This document shows positions 35,285-46,865 of a stretch of DNA of 64,000 bases, piece by piece. The translations under genes and the position numbers were made by a program. Under the pieces are notes generated by a model, which was not told the DNA's origin, searched no databases, and saw nothing but the letters and a program-made list of their open reading frames with translations. Where the stretch lies: contig NC_135149.1 of the NCBI RefSeq assembly GCF_050948215.1, positions 6,553,001 through 6,617,000 on the forward strand, given 5' to 3'. Position 1 is the stretch's first letter. Each line of letters opens with the position of its first letter. This DNA comes from Halictus rubicundus (lineage: Eukaryota > Arthropoda > Insecta > Hymenoptera > Halictidae).

Positions 35285-35599
35285 CTGTACATGTACCTTG
35301 TCTACTTCACTAACTAATAAAAGTATTAACAATCAACTAACTACTATTAATCCAACAATCCAAGTCCGTTACAAAACTTTTTAAACGTTTTCTAAAAGAT
35401 AATGAATTCTAGAAAATATAATAATAGATATTTTCATACTTTAGAATACTATTAATAAAATTATGTATTCTGCTTTAGTATTTACTTATATCGTTAATGG
35501 AAACATTTTCCACATTAAAAATATGAATAATCATAATACTTGATTTGTTTGACGGAATAATTTTTGCCAATATATACAATTTCGAAATCAAGATCGAAT

Positions 35600-36085
35600 A
35601 TCAATTTTTTACGTCGATTGACCGTTTCTTTATGTTAGAATAAAAATGGGCGAGAGGAATTTTTAGTGTTACACGTTTCGTTTGGCAAGAGAGAAAAAAA
35701 AAATTGAAGCGCCAAGCGATCATTGTCAGCCGGCGCTTCGATTCTAATCCGGGGGAAACGGAAGCGAACGCACCCGCGACAAAAATGGCGGCGGCGGGTG
35801 CATCGACAAATGCATTTATCCGGCCGATCGTGCATTTACATTCCGCCGCGATAAATGTTACCGTTGGGACGTAACGATGTTACGTTTCATCGGCAATCTC
35901 GTTCCACGGATGACGAACCATTTCTTGCCCCGCTTTTCGATAGCCATTTTCACGCGAAACGAGTTTCGCAGCGCGAGAGACGCTACGGAAAATCTGGTTG
36001 CACCGGGTTGTTCGACACTGGTTTTTCTTTTCTATCCTGCTTTTTCCATTTTTTTTTTTTTTTGAGAAACGGAGCTTAATCTACT
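35600..36085. other. GC-rich island ending in a T-rich tract
   Basis: CpG-containing sequence with a T-rich run at about 36047-36063. Overlapping plus-strand frames (35855-36079, 35877-36065) are unrecognised. Confidence 0.4.
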
Positions 36086-36599
36086 GAAGGTTGACTGCGA
36101 ACCCCTACTCTTTTGAACCTGCTTACAAGCGTTTCTTTCAACCCTTTACATTTGTACGAAACTTTATCCGGTGGCGACTCTATTCGATACTTTTTAACAT
36201 CTCTGGTTCACAATTGACAATTTACTTTAGCAAATGTTTTAATAACGATTCCCTTTGGGAAATTTGTTATTTAATAGAAGACTTTGAAGCGTCTGCGTAT
36301 TATGGGACAGAAATATATTTTAATACTGTACTATTTTAATATTTTAATATTGGTTTGCAAGGCAAATCGATTAACCACCATTTCAAGCTGTTAACATTTT
36401 ATTGGCAACTCACTTTTTTAATTCTTCATATTTTATGTTAAAAATAAATTGCCTTAATAATTAAGCTTAATACGTTAATCATAAGTGAAGTTCTGTTTGA
36501 GTAAATTTTTCAATAACGACCTCCATCATTATTTAAAAGAAGATTTTAAAGCATTTTCTTGAGATAACGCAGAAGTATACTACTTTCTGTATTTTACAG

Positions 36600-36625
36600 T
36601 GGCTTCCGAGTTCTTGGTTATGATT
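36600..36625 (+). other. Candidate 26-bp microexon
   Basis: A strong acceptor (CTACTTTCTGTATTTTACAG ending at 36599) and a consensus donor (GATT then GTAAGTCAC) bracket only 26 bp. In the frame that starts at its second base it reads GFRVLGYD. Both sites are good, but such pairs occur by chance in AT-rich DNA and no partner exon is visible. Confidence 0.2.
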
Positions 36626-36920
36626 GTAAGTCACTGCTTTTTAAATGTATGAAAATGTTGCTTTAGTATTTATTGCAACTATACGTTCCTTTTAAAAATT
36701 TTTTTATTGGGCTGGTTCACAATTATCAACAACCTACGTCAGTAAATTCTTTAATGACGATTTTGTTTGGCATTATTATTTGATAGAAGATTTCAAACCT
36801 TCTTTTTAATGTGCAGTGATCAAATTATAAGAGTATACAGTATGAAAATCATAATTCTTATCTATGTGATGAATAATATTACCTGCAGTGTTGCTAAACG
36901 TATATGCGCAATTTCCAAAC

Positions 36921-37178
36921 TAGGCTTAACTTGACCTTGGCAACCCAGAAATTTTTCATTTTTTTTTTTTTTTAATATAATCCTGTCATATCAAAATGGC
37001 GGCGAGCTTGCCTGTCAAAAACGCTTAGAAACGCTTAATTTTAAACACGCGTAACTTTTGAACCAGTGAATTTCTAACATTGAAACTTGAATTTTTGGCA
37101 TTTTCTCGTCAAAATTTACAGGATTATATAAGAAAAAGTTAACAATTTCTGGGTTGCCAAGGTGAAGTTTGACCCGAA
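36921..37178. mobile_element. About 258-bp MITE with inverted repeats
   Basis: The left arm CTTGACCTTGGCAACCCAGA and the right arm (reverse complement CTTCACCTTGGCAACCCAGA) are close inverted repeats. The similarity extends to the TATAATCCTGT motif near 36979 and 37120. The exact termini and the target duplication could not be settled. Confidence 0.6.
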
Positions 37179-37199
37179 CTACAATATTTCTGTATATTA

Positions 37200-38550
37200 A
37201 ATAAAGAATTCTGTATATTAAAGTTTTTATTTAAAAATATACTCTTTTAATGAAAACGCTTCATAAAAAGACAATAAAAATTCAGTACAGCAATGTTTAC
37301 ATTTAAAGACTGATTGCTTCAATGTAAATATTTCATAAATGCTTCATAAAAGAACAGAATCCCATTTGAAAGTTCGTAAATGTCCTATCTTTTTCATTTA
37401 TAAAACGCTGTAAATAGAGTACTGTAAATTGAACTATATACGTACATATATATTGCATTCAACGAAACGAGAAATTTTATAATCGAGCGGAGTGCAAATG
37501 TTTCTCGACATGTTTTCGTTTCCACGTTTCATATTTTGTCATGATTGTTCCACTGCAGATATTATAAGCGTCGTTGAAGAGCAGTAAACACGGCCCGGCG
37601 TAGGTACATATATATATCTCTCTCCTATAAATGTAAATATTATGGAGGAATAAAACGAAACAACTTTATATTCGGTCGAGTAAACAAATTGGTCGGAAAC
37701 GCGCATATATAAAAATCAATTAGTTGAATACACAACGAGCACGTGTACACGCGCGACCATGCGAATGGGCGTAAAATTAATCGAATGTTAAATATTGCTA
37801 AAAGACAGAGGCGTCGTTGATTTAAAATGCAAAGTGTCGTGAAAGCGTAACGCGTCCCGCAATAACGTCGCGGGAAAAGAAAAATCATTTTCAGTCGTTT
37901 GAACGGATAATTTCGCGATTAAATCCTCGTTAAAATGGAACGACGAAGCGACGATATTTCCTCTCGTGGGTTTTTGTTGTTGCAAATTATTCACTGCGAT
38001 TGATGCGTGCTTTGTATTCAACGGAATATCAATAAATCCATATTCACGGCAAAATTTCGAAACACATCCTGTAAAACGGGCGAACGCGAAAATACTTGGA
38101 CGTCGCGTGCATTTTGCTGGGAAGTAATTCTTCCTGAATTATTGTTCCCACTGTAGAAAAAATTAAAATGTACTATGCACACCTTACACAATTTTCTTGT
38201 ATATCGCTTCGCGGAAATAAAAGGAACAACTCCAACGAAAGCTTGACAATTGATGATGAAGCTTGGCAAAACGAATAGCGTGCTATAAATTATTTTCTGA
38301 AAGTATCGAGTGTTGGAAAAGATTTATTTTGACCCATTAATTTTACAACTATAATTTTATGTTTTTCTTGGTCATGTAATCCATTCTGGCAGGAACGAAA
38401 TAGTAATTGTTATTCATTTGTTGAGGTTATTGGTGGACAACAAATATGCCACACTTTCTTACTGAATTATTTCTTCCTTACTAGTTTGTATAAATTCATA
38501 TTTGTTTTATTCTTAAATTTCAAATTTCACACTTCATACATATTTTATTA
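37200..38550. other. AT-rich lead, then a GC-richer island
   Basis: Between about 37480 and 38270 GC and CpG rise. Minus-strand frames at 37640-37888, 37788-38021 and 38018-38269 follow one another but overlap and match nothing known. No gene is called. Confidence 0.35.
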
Positions 38551-38556
38551 TAAGTA

Positions 38557-39007
38557 GACTGCGAATCTTTATGCAATATAACAACTTTCCAGGTCAATTG
38601 TGGGGAACAGAAATTAAATAAAAATGTAATCCTTCTTATGATTCCAATAAGTCAAAAATAATGATAATGCTCAAATTCGTTTACTGTCAAAAACAGTTCT
38701 GTGTTTCTCTTATTTCTTCTGGTTTTAATTGCATAAAATCTGTCGTCAATTTATAACAAAAATGAGTTAAGTGAAACACAAATACAATATAAAGACAAAA
38801 ATAATGTTGGGAGGGGGGAGACGTGGTCGGTCGACGAAGATTTACGAGGTCACAGCAAGAATTACTGTTAGTAGCGTTGAATTTTGAGACAAAAAGAATG
38901 TTTGTGTATCGATGCATTGTATTCAAATTATTAAAGAAAGAAACAAACTTTTATTAGGTTCCAGTAATCGATGCAAAACATTTCGTTCCGCATGACGATC
39001 CGCAGTC
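38557..39007. mobile_element. 451-bp member of the GACTGCGGATC MITE family
   Basis: The ends GACTGCGAATCTTTATGCA and (C)GATCCGCAGTC are inverted and flanked by TA. The copy is about 250 bp longer than the 199-bp form. The extra part includes a G-rich tract (GGGAGGGGGGAG) near 38810 and may be an insertion of other origin. Confidence 0.7.
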
Positions 39008-39029
39008 TAGTCATTATTCTAAATAACAA

Positions 39030-39440
39030 ATGTCCCTGAGACAAGAGGGGGTAAAACAAATGAAGACAAGAGTCAGAATCGAGTCTAGGTCGGCAGCTAA
39101 TTAAGTAGCGAAACAGCCGCTTGAAAAGAATCGGGGACAAACAAAAACATTGTAGTCGCAATTCAAGTGATTGCAGCGTGGGTGGCCGGATGACAGTATA
39201 GTTCGTCGGTAGAAAAATGGTCGACAATGAAACGGGCAATTTTTCTCTGGCGAAACGGGACGTCGAAGCAGCGCGTCGAACATTTGCAAACACGTCGATT
39301 CACCGTCGGACTTCGTCGACTATTTTTCCCGCTCCCGGAACAAAGTTATGAATTTTCGCATGGGACGCAACGAACATCATTTCCTCCGTCGTTCTTCGCC
39401 GAAGCCAACGTAGAAAGAAATTAAAAATGTGCTTTTGGGA
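39030..39440. other. GC-richer island
   Basis: Overlapping frames on both strands (38931-39293 minus, 39227-39424 plus) show no recognised domain. Confidence 0.35.
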
Positions 39441-40560
39441 AACGCGGCGTTAGTGATTTTTCAAGTACAATATTTCCTTCAATTACGGGATCCGAATCCT
39501 ATGACTCGATATCTTTTGAAATTCTATTACCAACGAGTAGAGATTGTTTCTAGACTAATTTATGGGAATAGTGATGACGCGAATGTTGGTTTATTCCGTT
39601 TAAAATTTCATCAAATTCCCGGAAATGCTTCATAACGTTTAATTGTATATTATCGAAATACTTAGATATTTTTATTGTGCTTTTTGAATACTTTTATGGA
39701 ATTATTGTAAGATTTTAGAGAAAATTATGAGCAACAGCAGAGTTTAGTATAAAATAAAAATTGTCGGCACTAATTACAGGACACAGGAGCTGCTTCTGTT
39801 CCTATTTTAATTATTTTAATGAGCTGGAAATAATAGTACTGTATTTTTAGATTCTCCAAAAGTTATTAATTTTTCACTTTTATTCCATTCGCAATTTAAA
39901 TCTCCCTGTTTAAGCATGATAGAAAATATGGAACATGATTGTGTTTTAGACAATATTGTGAAGAACGAGTGCATAAAATATGTCATTTTTTCGATTACAA
40001 ATTTTGTCGGATGAAACAATTAAATAGTTATTGAAATGATATTTTTTAACATGTTAATTAGCAACTTAAAACTTTATGTCAATGTCTTCTATAAAAATGT
40101 AATTGAAATTTTTATGAATGTTTCCAGAAAAGATATTTTATAAAATTCACACTTTAAAAACATAAGCATGCTTATCTTTATACAATTATTTAGACATTAC
40201 ATCTTCATAATTTTATAACATTATTATTCTTTAAGTAATGGCGAAAAACTTATAGACAATTTAAATAGGAAGTTTTATGAATCGATTTCGTAAATAAAAA
40301 TGTATTTAAATAATTTCACAAATTCAAAGTAAATATGTACGCACAATGCAATTTCTCTAAAAACATGTTCAATACTTTTTACAAGATTTTACACAACAGA
40401 TAATGTATGAATGTTGGCGTATTCATATCAAATAAATGTCGACAAGTAAAAGTTATGTCAATTGTTTGTGTCACAAATTGATATTAAACTCTAAGATAGA
40501 CTCGTATCTTCCAGTATCTAAAACAGCAATAAGACAGTGCATTTGAAACTTTCCAGGGCC
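39441..40560. other. AT-rich non-genic stretch
   Basis: I see nothing supportable here. Confidence 0.5.
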
Positions 40561-40564
40561 ACTA

Positions 40565-40821
40565 GGGTAAGGGATCCAATTACTGTGGGAGTACCAATTA
40601 CTGTGCCTATATTACCTGTATTTATTCTTAAAGCATAATTATTATTAAAAATGAGATATATACACACACATTAACTGATTTTAATACAAAAAATTTAATA
40701 TCTCTTCTTTAATATTCATTATGCTTTAATAGTAAGTCTAATTAATATAGGCACAGTAATTGGTATCCCCACGGTAACCCCGCGGTACCCCCCGTGGGTT
40801 GGTATCCCCGCGGTCCCCGAC
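40565..40821. mobile_element. Palindromic MITE, copy 2, with GC-expanded right end
   Basis: The left end GGGTAAGGGATCCAATTACT matches the family at 23693-23908, and GGCACAGTAATTGG marks the right arm near 40747. After it comes a GC-rich stretch with two copies of a GGTATCCCC.CGGT motif and a GGTACCCCCCGTGGG segment, not present in the other copies. The right boundary at CCCCGAC before TA is approximate. Confidence 0.6.
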
Positions 40822-41365
40822 TATGCTATGAAATGGAACTTACATCAAAACTTCACACGCCTATTTATTTCGCAAAACAAAGAAGAAACGTTTATTTACA
40901 CCTTTGTTTCCTAAAGCCAGCTATAAAAATATAAACTTACATCAATAAATTCACGTTCCATTTCCATGTGCAGTTTATTCTGAAAAAGGCATAAGTCGTT
41001 TCTCTTTTTATAACCGTAAGCTTCTTTAGCTAATTTTTCCCAAAAAGTGACTTATACTATTTTCAAAATAAACGACTCGTACAGGTAATAAATAGACGGT
41101 GTATGCATTTATTAAAGATATACTTTGAATTTATTATGCTGATCCACAAATAATTTAAAAAATGTTCTCACTTCTCAAATTTATGTTGGTGCAAAATCAT
41201 AATAGTCAACATTCGTCGAATACACATTCTCAATTGTCATACATTTTAATTGTTGCTCTAATATTTAACAATCTTCCTAATTTTTGAAAGTTTATATTCA
41301 ATAATTTTTCAGTTAACAGTATTCTTACTGCATTTTACTCACAAGAATTTTCCACTTTACGAGAT
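40822..41365. other. AT-rich non-genic stretch
   Basis: I see nothing supportable here. Confidence 0.45.
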
Positions 41366-44148
41366 AAAGGCTATAGCCGGTTTTGGGGGTCAAATCGGCC
41401 CTGGAAGGGATTTTATTCCAATTTGCGCCATTCGATAGCCTACCAAAAAAGATACCTTTCAGCCAAGTTTTAGCCCTATAGCTCATCTGTAAGGGTAGTT
41501 ATAGAGGAAAAACGAAAATCCAGTTTTTGGTCCATTTTCCCCATTTAATGACAATTTAAAATTCTGAAAAAAATCTGACACATTTCGGACACCAAACCAC
41601 ATACTTTGAGTCGTTTTCAGATTTTTCCGTTGTAAACTCTGGCTGCAAAAATCGAAAAACACGAAAAAAATCGAAAAAATGCAGATTTCATATGGAAATC
41701 TAAGAGTGACCCAATCAGAATTAATTTAGCAATAAGATATTGTCCTAAGTATTATGCTAAATTTTTTTCAAATTCCTGCGATTGGTGCGTCATAGTAGGA
41801 AAAAATAAAAACCACTTTTTTCGGCGTTTTTTCCGTGAAAAACTAAGTTATAATTATCGTAAAAATATATTATGTAATATTAAACATCTCTAAGTTCAGG
41901 GAAACATCGTCCAGACTTAAAAAATTGCGTAATACAAAAAACGACAATTATACTACGCAGGATATATCCCAATATTTCGAAGGTATTTTCAACGGCGCCG
42001 GTTGGTGCAGTAGCTATGGTCTCCAACTGCGGAACCGCTGAAGACTTTTTGGACCAGGTTCGGATCTCGACCCGGTCCAATTTTTTTTTTCTTTAACCAC
42101 ATGTTTTTTCGATTTCTAACCGTATGATTGTTGTTATGCTGTTGTAAAAACATTTTTTAACTATGTTTAAACTATTTTTTAATAATTTTCCGGAAAAATA
42201 TTTTTGGAGTACTTTCGGCCTTTAGTCATCTACGGGCTGTATTACTTATCTACTTAACATTTTTTTTACATGGAATAAGTGCATCGACTTGTCTATTAAA
42301 TCTTTTATCTTTAGTCGGTACTTTAATAATAAATCTAGTGTTATATTGGGGTCGGGAGGTATTGTTGTATCTGTTTCTGTGAAGTAAAAATATTATTAGG
42401 GATATTATGAAAACGATGTTTATGCATCGGAAAACTATAACCATTGTTGTCTGGAAAAATTCCTGATGAAGGACATTTTCGATGCAGGACTTCGGGCATT
42501 TAACTGAAACAATCGAGCCGTGGACATTGCTTTATTGAGGTGTTCCAATAGTCTTTGCTGTTTTTTATTATATCTTTTACAAGCAACGAGCAGCTGTCGC
42601 AGAAAAACGCCGTTTAAAAACATCTTCCACCGATATTTTTGATTTTCCGGAAATGACAGAAGACGATTTGAAGATACTTTTCACGGGATCATACCAATTA
42701 TCTCAAGCTGTTTCGTATTTGGCCGAGATAATGGATGAACACGATAATAAAATTAATGTCCGTTATTTAATAGAAAATAATAATATTGTAAAATTCGAAG
42801 TAAAATCGCGACATATCAACCGCAAAACGTAAAAATGCTACATCGATTATATACCAAACACAACTGGTCATTCCGGTATTAAACGGTATTGTTGTGAATG
42901 TGCCAATAGTAATCGCACTATTGGATGTTGCTCACATGTAGCTCTATCATTTAATGTTTATTTTATGCTCGATACGACACAGACATAGTTCGGCCAGCAG
43001 AGTTGCTCACCAGAATTTTCAATAACGACCAAATAACACCGACAATTGACGAAGATAGCGACGAAGACTGAAAACGCCATGCATGATTCCACTGCATACC
43101 AATCCACCTATAATTATTACAGATTATTCCTAATAATTCTTCATGTATATATTTTCTGTCACGAAAATAATCAATCCCTTATTCCATGTAAAAAAATGTT
43201 AAGTAGATAAGCACTAAAAGTTACAGTAACTAGTTACTTATTCCATGTAAAAAATGTTAAGTAGATAAGTAATACAGCCCGTAGATGACTAAAGGCCGAA
43301 AGTACTCCAAAAATATTTTTCCGGAAAATTATTAAAAAATAGTTTAAACACAGTTAAAAAATGTTTTTACAACAGCGTAACAACAATCATACGGTTAGAA
43401 ATCGAAAAAACATGTGATTAAAGAAAAAAAAAATTAGACCGGGGCGAGATCCGAACATGGACCAAAAAGTCTTCAGCGGTTCCGCAGTTGGAGACCATAG
43501 CTACTGCACCAACCGGCGCCGTTGAAAATACCTTCGAAATATTGGGATATATCCTGCGTAGTATAATTGTTGTTTTTTGTATTACGCAATTTTTAAAGTC
43601 TGGACGATGTTTCCCTGAACTTAGAGATGTTTAATATTACATAATATATTTTTACGATAATTATAACTTAGTTTTTCACGGAAAAAATGCCGAAAAAAGT
43701 GGTTTTTATTTTTTCCTACTATGACGCACCAATCGCAGGAATTTGAAAAAAATTTAGCATAATACTTAGGACAATATCTTATTGCTAAATTAATTCTGAT
43801 TGGGTCACTCTTAGATTTCCATATGAAATCTGCATTTTTTCGATTTTTTTCGTGTTTTTCGATTTTTACAGCCAGAGTTTACAACGGAAAAATCTGAAAA
43901 CGACTCAAAGTATGTGGTTTGGTGTCCGAAATTGGTCAGATTTTTTTCAGAATTTTAAATTGTCATTAAATGGGGAAAATGGGCCAAAAACTGGATTTTC
44001 GTTTTTCCTCTATAACTACCCTTACAGATGAGCTATAGGACTAAAACTTGGCTGAAAGGTATCTTTTTTGGTAGGCTATCGAATGGCGCAAATTGGAATA
44101 AAATCCCTTCCAGGGCCGATTTGGCCCCCAAAACCGGCTATAGCCTTT
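41366..44148 (+). mobile_element. 2.78-kb DNA transposon with about 920-bp inverted repeats
   Basis: The left arm (41366-42283) and right arm (about 43228-44148) are almost identical inverted copies, starting AAGGCTATAGCCGGTTTTGG and ending with the GTAGATAAGTAATACAGCCC block on the inner side. A partial duplicate of the inner edge is at about 43177-43220. Between the arms lies the end of a transposase gene with a SWIM zinc finger. No clear target duplication could be read. Near-identity of the arms suggests a fairly recent insertion or gene conversion between arms. A diverged solo arm is at 20300-20800. Confidence 0.85.
42539..42988 (+). pseudogene. DDE-type transposase C-terminus with SWIM zinc finger
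   Basis: The translation contains PEMTEDDLKILFTGSYQLSQ, then SYLAEIMDEHDN, then IVKFEVKSRHINRKT, an in-frame stop at 42830-42832, and CYIDYIPNTTGHSGIKRYCC followed by ECANSNRTIGCCSHVA. The C-x-C and C-x-H pairs (CEC and CSH) form a SWIM-type zinc-binding motif. From memory, this SYLAE...RHI...CYIDY...GCCSHVA arrangement closes DDE-superfamily (DDE_Tnp_4-like) transposases found in insects and cnidarians; the assignment to a Harbinger/ISL2EU-type group is tentative. The catalytic core is not present between the arms, so the copy is internally deleted and inactive. The frame ends at TAG 42986-42988. Confidence 0.65.
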
Positions 44149-44548
44149 TGTATTATTATAAAATGATATAATACAATGAAAGCGAATTTGCATAACGATC
44201 AAAAAGTGATGTAGTAAAAGAGTTTTCAAAATTTTTCACATTGATGACTTTGGTGTACCTATATAGTAAGTCTAGATTATGAAATTCGTTTAATTCTTGC
44301 ACCAAACAATCAGCAATATATAAAAATATACCGAAAGTTCAACAAGTGCAATTGTATCTAACAAATTGATTTCCTGGTTTTTGCACTAAGGTTCCCGATT
44401 TATATCGGTGCAGAATCATCAATATTCGTTGAATTCATATTCTAAATCAATAAACTTAATTCCCGTTTTCCATAGTGTTGTCAGTTTATATTCCTTCGAC
44501 AATTACTCAATGTTCGGTCCAGCACTAACAAGTATAATTCTTATTTTA
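44149..44548. other. AT-rich non-genic stretch
   Basis: I see nothing supportable here. Confidence 0.45.
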
Positions 44549-44685
44549 TTTTTACCATAAAGCTATGTCCATATCGAGCAACTTTCAGAAAAGCCTTTTA
44601 AAAAGGGTAACAGAAGAAGAAGGCAATAGTAGGAGACAAAAAGTTGCTCGATGTTGCTTTAGTGTGAACGTAGCTCAAGAGTGTC
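44549..44685. mobile_element. Possible short MITE
   Basis: TATCGAGCAACTTTC at left is mirrored by AAAAAGTTGCTCGATG at right, and weaker similarity extends outward (AAAGCTATGTCCA versus the complement of AGTGTGAACGTAGCTC). The element is about 137 bp. Boundaries and target duplication are uncertain. Confidence 0.4.
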
Positions 44686-44689
44686 CTAT

Positions 44690-45200
44690 TTTACGAAACA
44701 AATTGTTCTTGTTCTGTCTGTTCCAAAACGATTGATAAAAAACACCGAATTTGCATAATGATTCCCGCTCTAGTAATACAGTTCTAGGAATAAAATTTCC
44801 CGTTGTATAATTCAGCAAGTTTCATTCGCAACAATGTCTCGTAACTTCCGCGTCCGTTTAAATTGCGACGAGAATATCTCTGTGTACGTGTTTTCGGCGC
44901 AGCAGCGAAACGTCCCATTTCATTTCGGCGTTTTATCCTCAGCCAGATCGAACCCTCTAAACGTGATTCCATCTTTTACGATGAGCCCCGACGCCGGTTT
45001 CTATTTCTCTTTTTCGTGCGCGCTTCTCCCATTTCACAGGAACCGTAAACCCGACGAATGGCTTGTCAATTTATCGCTCGGATCTCCTGATGCCAGTCAT
45101 AAATGCTTGATAAGGCGCGCACATGTATCACTAATCCCGCATGATACCAAACGATTAAAACTCTACTCCGAAACTCGCCGGTAACGTTGCGTTCCGTTTC
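44690..45200. other. Moderately GC-rich, non-genic
   Basis: Overlapping frames on both strands (44834-45184 plus, 44863-45048 plus, 44784-44972 minus) match no protein I recognise. Confidence 0.4.
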
Positions 45201-45223
45201 GACGTACTGATGTACAGTAAAGT

Positions 45224-45577
45224 AAAAATTTTGCAAATGCTTGAAAAGGTGATAATCGCTTGGTGCCAGGTCTGGGCTACACGGCCGGTGCGATATAACC
45301 TCCCATCCAAGCTCTCGGAGCTTCTGGGGCGTCGTAAAAATTTTCTTGATGGCAAAAAACTGGCCTCAAGAGAGGCTTGTGAAAATGAGCTGGTCAAGTT
45401 TTTTACCAATAGGGACGAGGACTTCTTCAATCGCGGAATTATGAAATTGCCTTCAAAATGGACAAAAGTTATCGAACAAAACGGCGCATATTTGATCTAA
45501 ATCCGAAAATTCTAACTTTGTTAATTTCATCGTCGAAATAAAGAGAAAAATGGCTCAGAACTTTTTACTTCACCCAA
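45224..45577 (+). pseudogene. Mariner transposase C-terminus with an inverted internal block
   Basis: Mariner transposases excise and insert DNA at TA sites. From 45339 the plus strand encodes NFLDGKKLASREACENELVK and then FFTNRDEDFFNRGIMKLPSK and WTKVIEQNGAYLI to a stop at 45498-45500, the standard mariner C-terminus. The preceding block, about 45224-45336, encodes TTPQKLRELGWEVISHRPCS then PDLAPSDYHLFKHLQNF, but on the minus strand. In intact relatives that block comes directly before the C-terminal part in the same orientation, so about 110 bp have been inverted in place, taking the third catalytic aspartate (in APSDYHLF) with them. The element ends in TTTTTACTTCACCCAA before TA at 45578-45579. 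The N-terminal two thirds are missing. Confidence 0.8.
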
Positions 45578-45579
45578 TA

Positions 45580-46064
45580 TATCACAGCAGTAGCAGGGAC
45601 CCAAGGATTGGGTTGTTAGATCAAAACTTTACTGTATACTGACTGATCCATGCACAGGTAGCTGTCAATATGTAACTCATTTACAGGCCAAAATGATTAA
45701 CCACCTCTCGAATTTTGTGCCCAACTACAACTGCGTAAAAGCCAACAGTTGAGTAATATTTAAGATTTCACTATTTAAATTCATGGAGGACAAAAACAAT
45801 GTAACACGCTGATTAAACTCTACAAAATTCATTAAAGCATATAAAGCAGTGGGAAGGTCGTGCAGGGTATAAGACACGCGCACAGTCATAACTTTTTGCA
45901 CAACTTCTGGTATTTTTGCGACCGGTTATCCGTCTTCCGGAGGATGAAACGAGCGGATGATGTGTTCCTTGAGGGGTCGCGGTCGATTATAAACTTTCCG
46001 TCCCGTGGCTTTCCACGGTCGGTAAAATAAAACGAGTCCTTGGAAACAGCGAAAGAACAACGAA

Positions 46065-46104
<40 letters not shown>

Positions 46105-46430
46105 CGATGCAAATTTTACCCTTGGGTCCAGCCGAGATGTGCGGCCCTCCTGCTTCATTCGCCAGGGTCATTCGTCTTTTCCCTTGTTACCTTTCCCTCG
46201 TCTAATTTCGCCGGGAACGGATATCACCGTCGAGAATTTTCGCGATTTCTTAGCCACCGTGACGTTGACCGACGATCGCGACCATGATACAGAACCGCCC
46301 CTGTCGGCTATTAATACGAATCGGTATAATTTGCTTTCTCTTAACGCACTTGCGAGTTTAGTTCTCCTTATCGGGATCTCGGTTATTGTGAATGGTTCTT
46401 GAACTTTTATTTTCGAGCTTGCTCGTTCCA
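45580..46430. other. Non-genic; GC-rich from 45850
   Basis: The island contains the GA tract at 46068-46100. Frames on both strands (45886-46158 minus, 46040-46402 plus, 46168-46431 minus) overlap and have no recognised domains. Confidence 0.4.
46068..46100. repeat. (GA)n microsatellite
   Basis: About 16 uninterrupted GA dinucleotides. Confidence 0.95.
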
Positions 46431-46650
46431 AACCTGTAATTTTTGCTAGATCTCTGCGACCAATTATGGCTTTAAGTACTTCCTTTCTTTTACTGCTTCC
46501 ACGACTACGTTTAATGTTGAAATCGGATCCGTTGTAACCTGCACAGATACTATCGTTGTACCTACTTGGAATAATTCATTATTACAGACGATTATTTTTC
46601 ATCTTTCGTATAAAATATGCCTGATGCGTGGGTAGAATATCAATCTTTAA

Positions 46651-46861
46651 ACCTTCGATAGTGGGTCCATTTTGACCCAGAGTATTAACATCATTTATCA
46701 ATGTCTAACTCCTAAATTGAATGAATGTTATATTGGGAGCAGCAGGAAGAGTATGGGTCTATAAAAACAGTCTTGAAAAATATGTTTAAAAAAATTGATG
46801 AATAAAACGGTCCTAAGCAACATAAATTTTATAGTTGCGAAAAATGTCCGTCATTTCAGGG
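46651..46861. mobile_element. 211-bp TTAA-flanked element, imperfect ends
   Basis: TTAA at 46647-46650 and 46862-46865 brackets ends ACCTTCGATAGTGGGTCCAT and (reverse complement) CCCTGAAATGACGGACATTT. A similar left end (CCCTTCGACGACGGACCATT after TTAA) stands at 58274. The inverted similarity is moderate. Confidence 0.45.
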
Positions 46862-46865
46862 TTAA

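Noticed and set aside
46068..46100. Arginine/glutamate-rich protein across the GA tract
   Set aside because: Frames through GA microsatellites stay open automatically; the same happens at 51091-51162.
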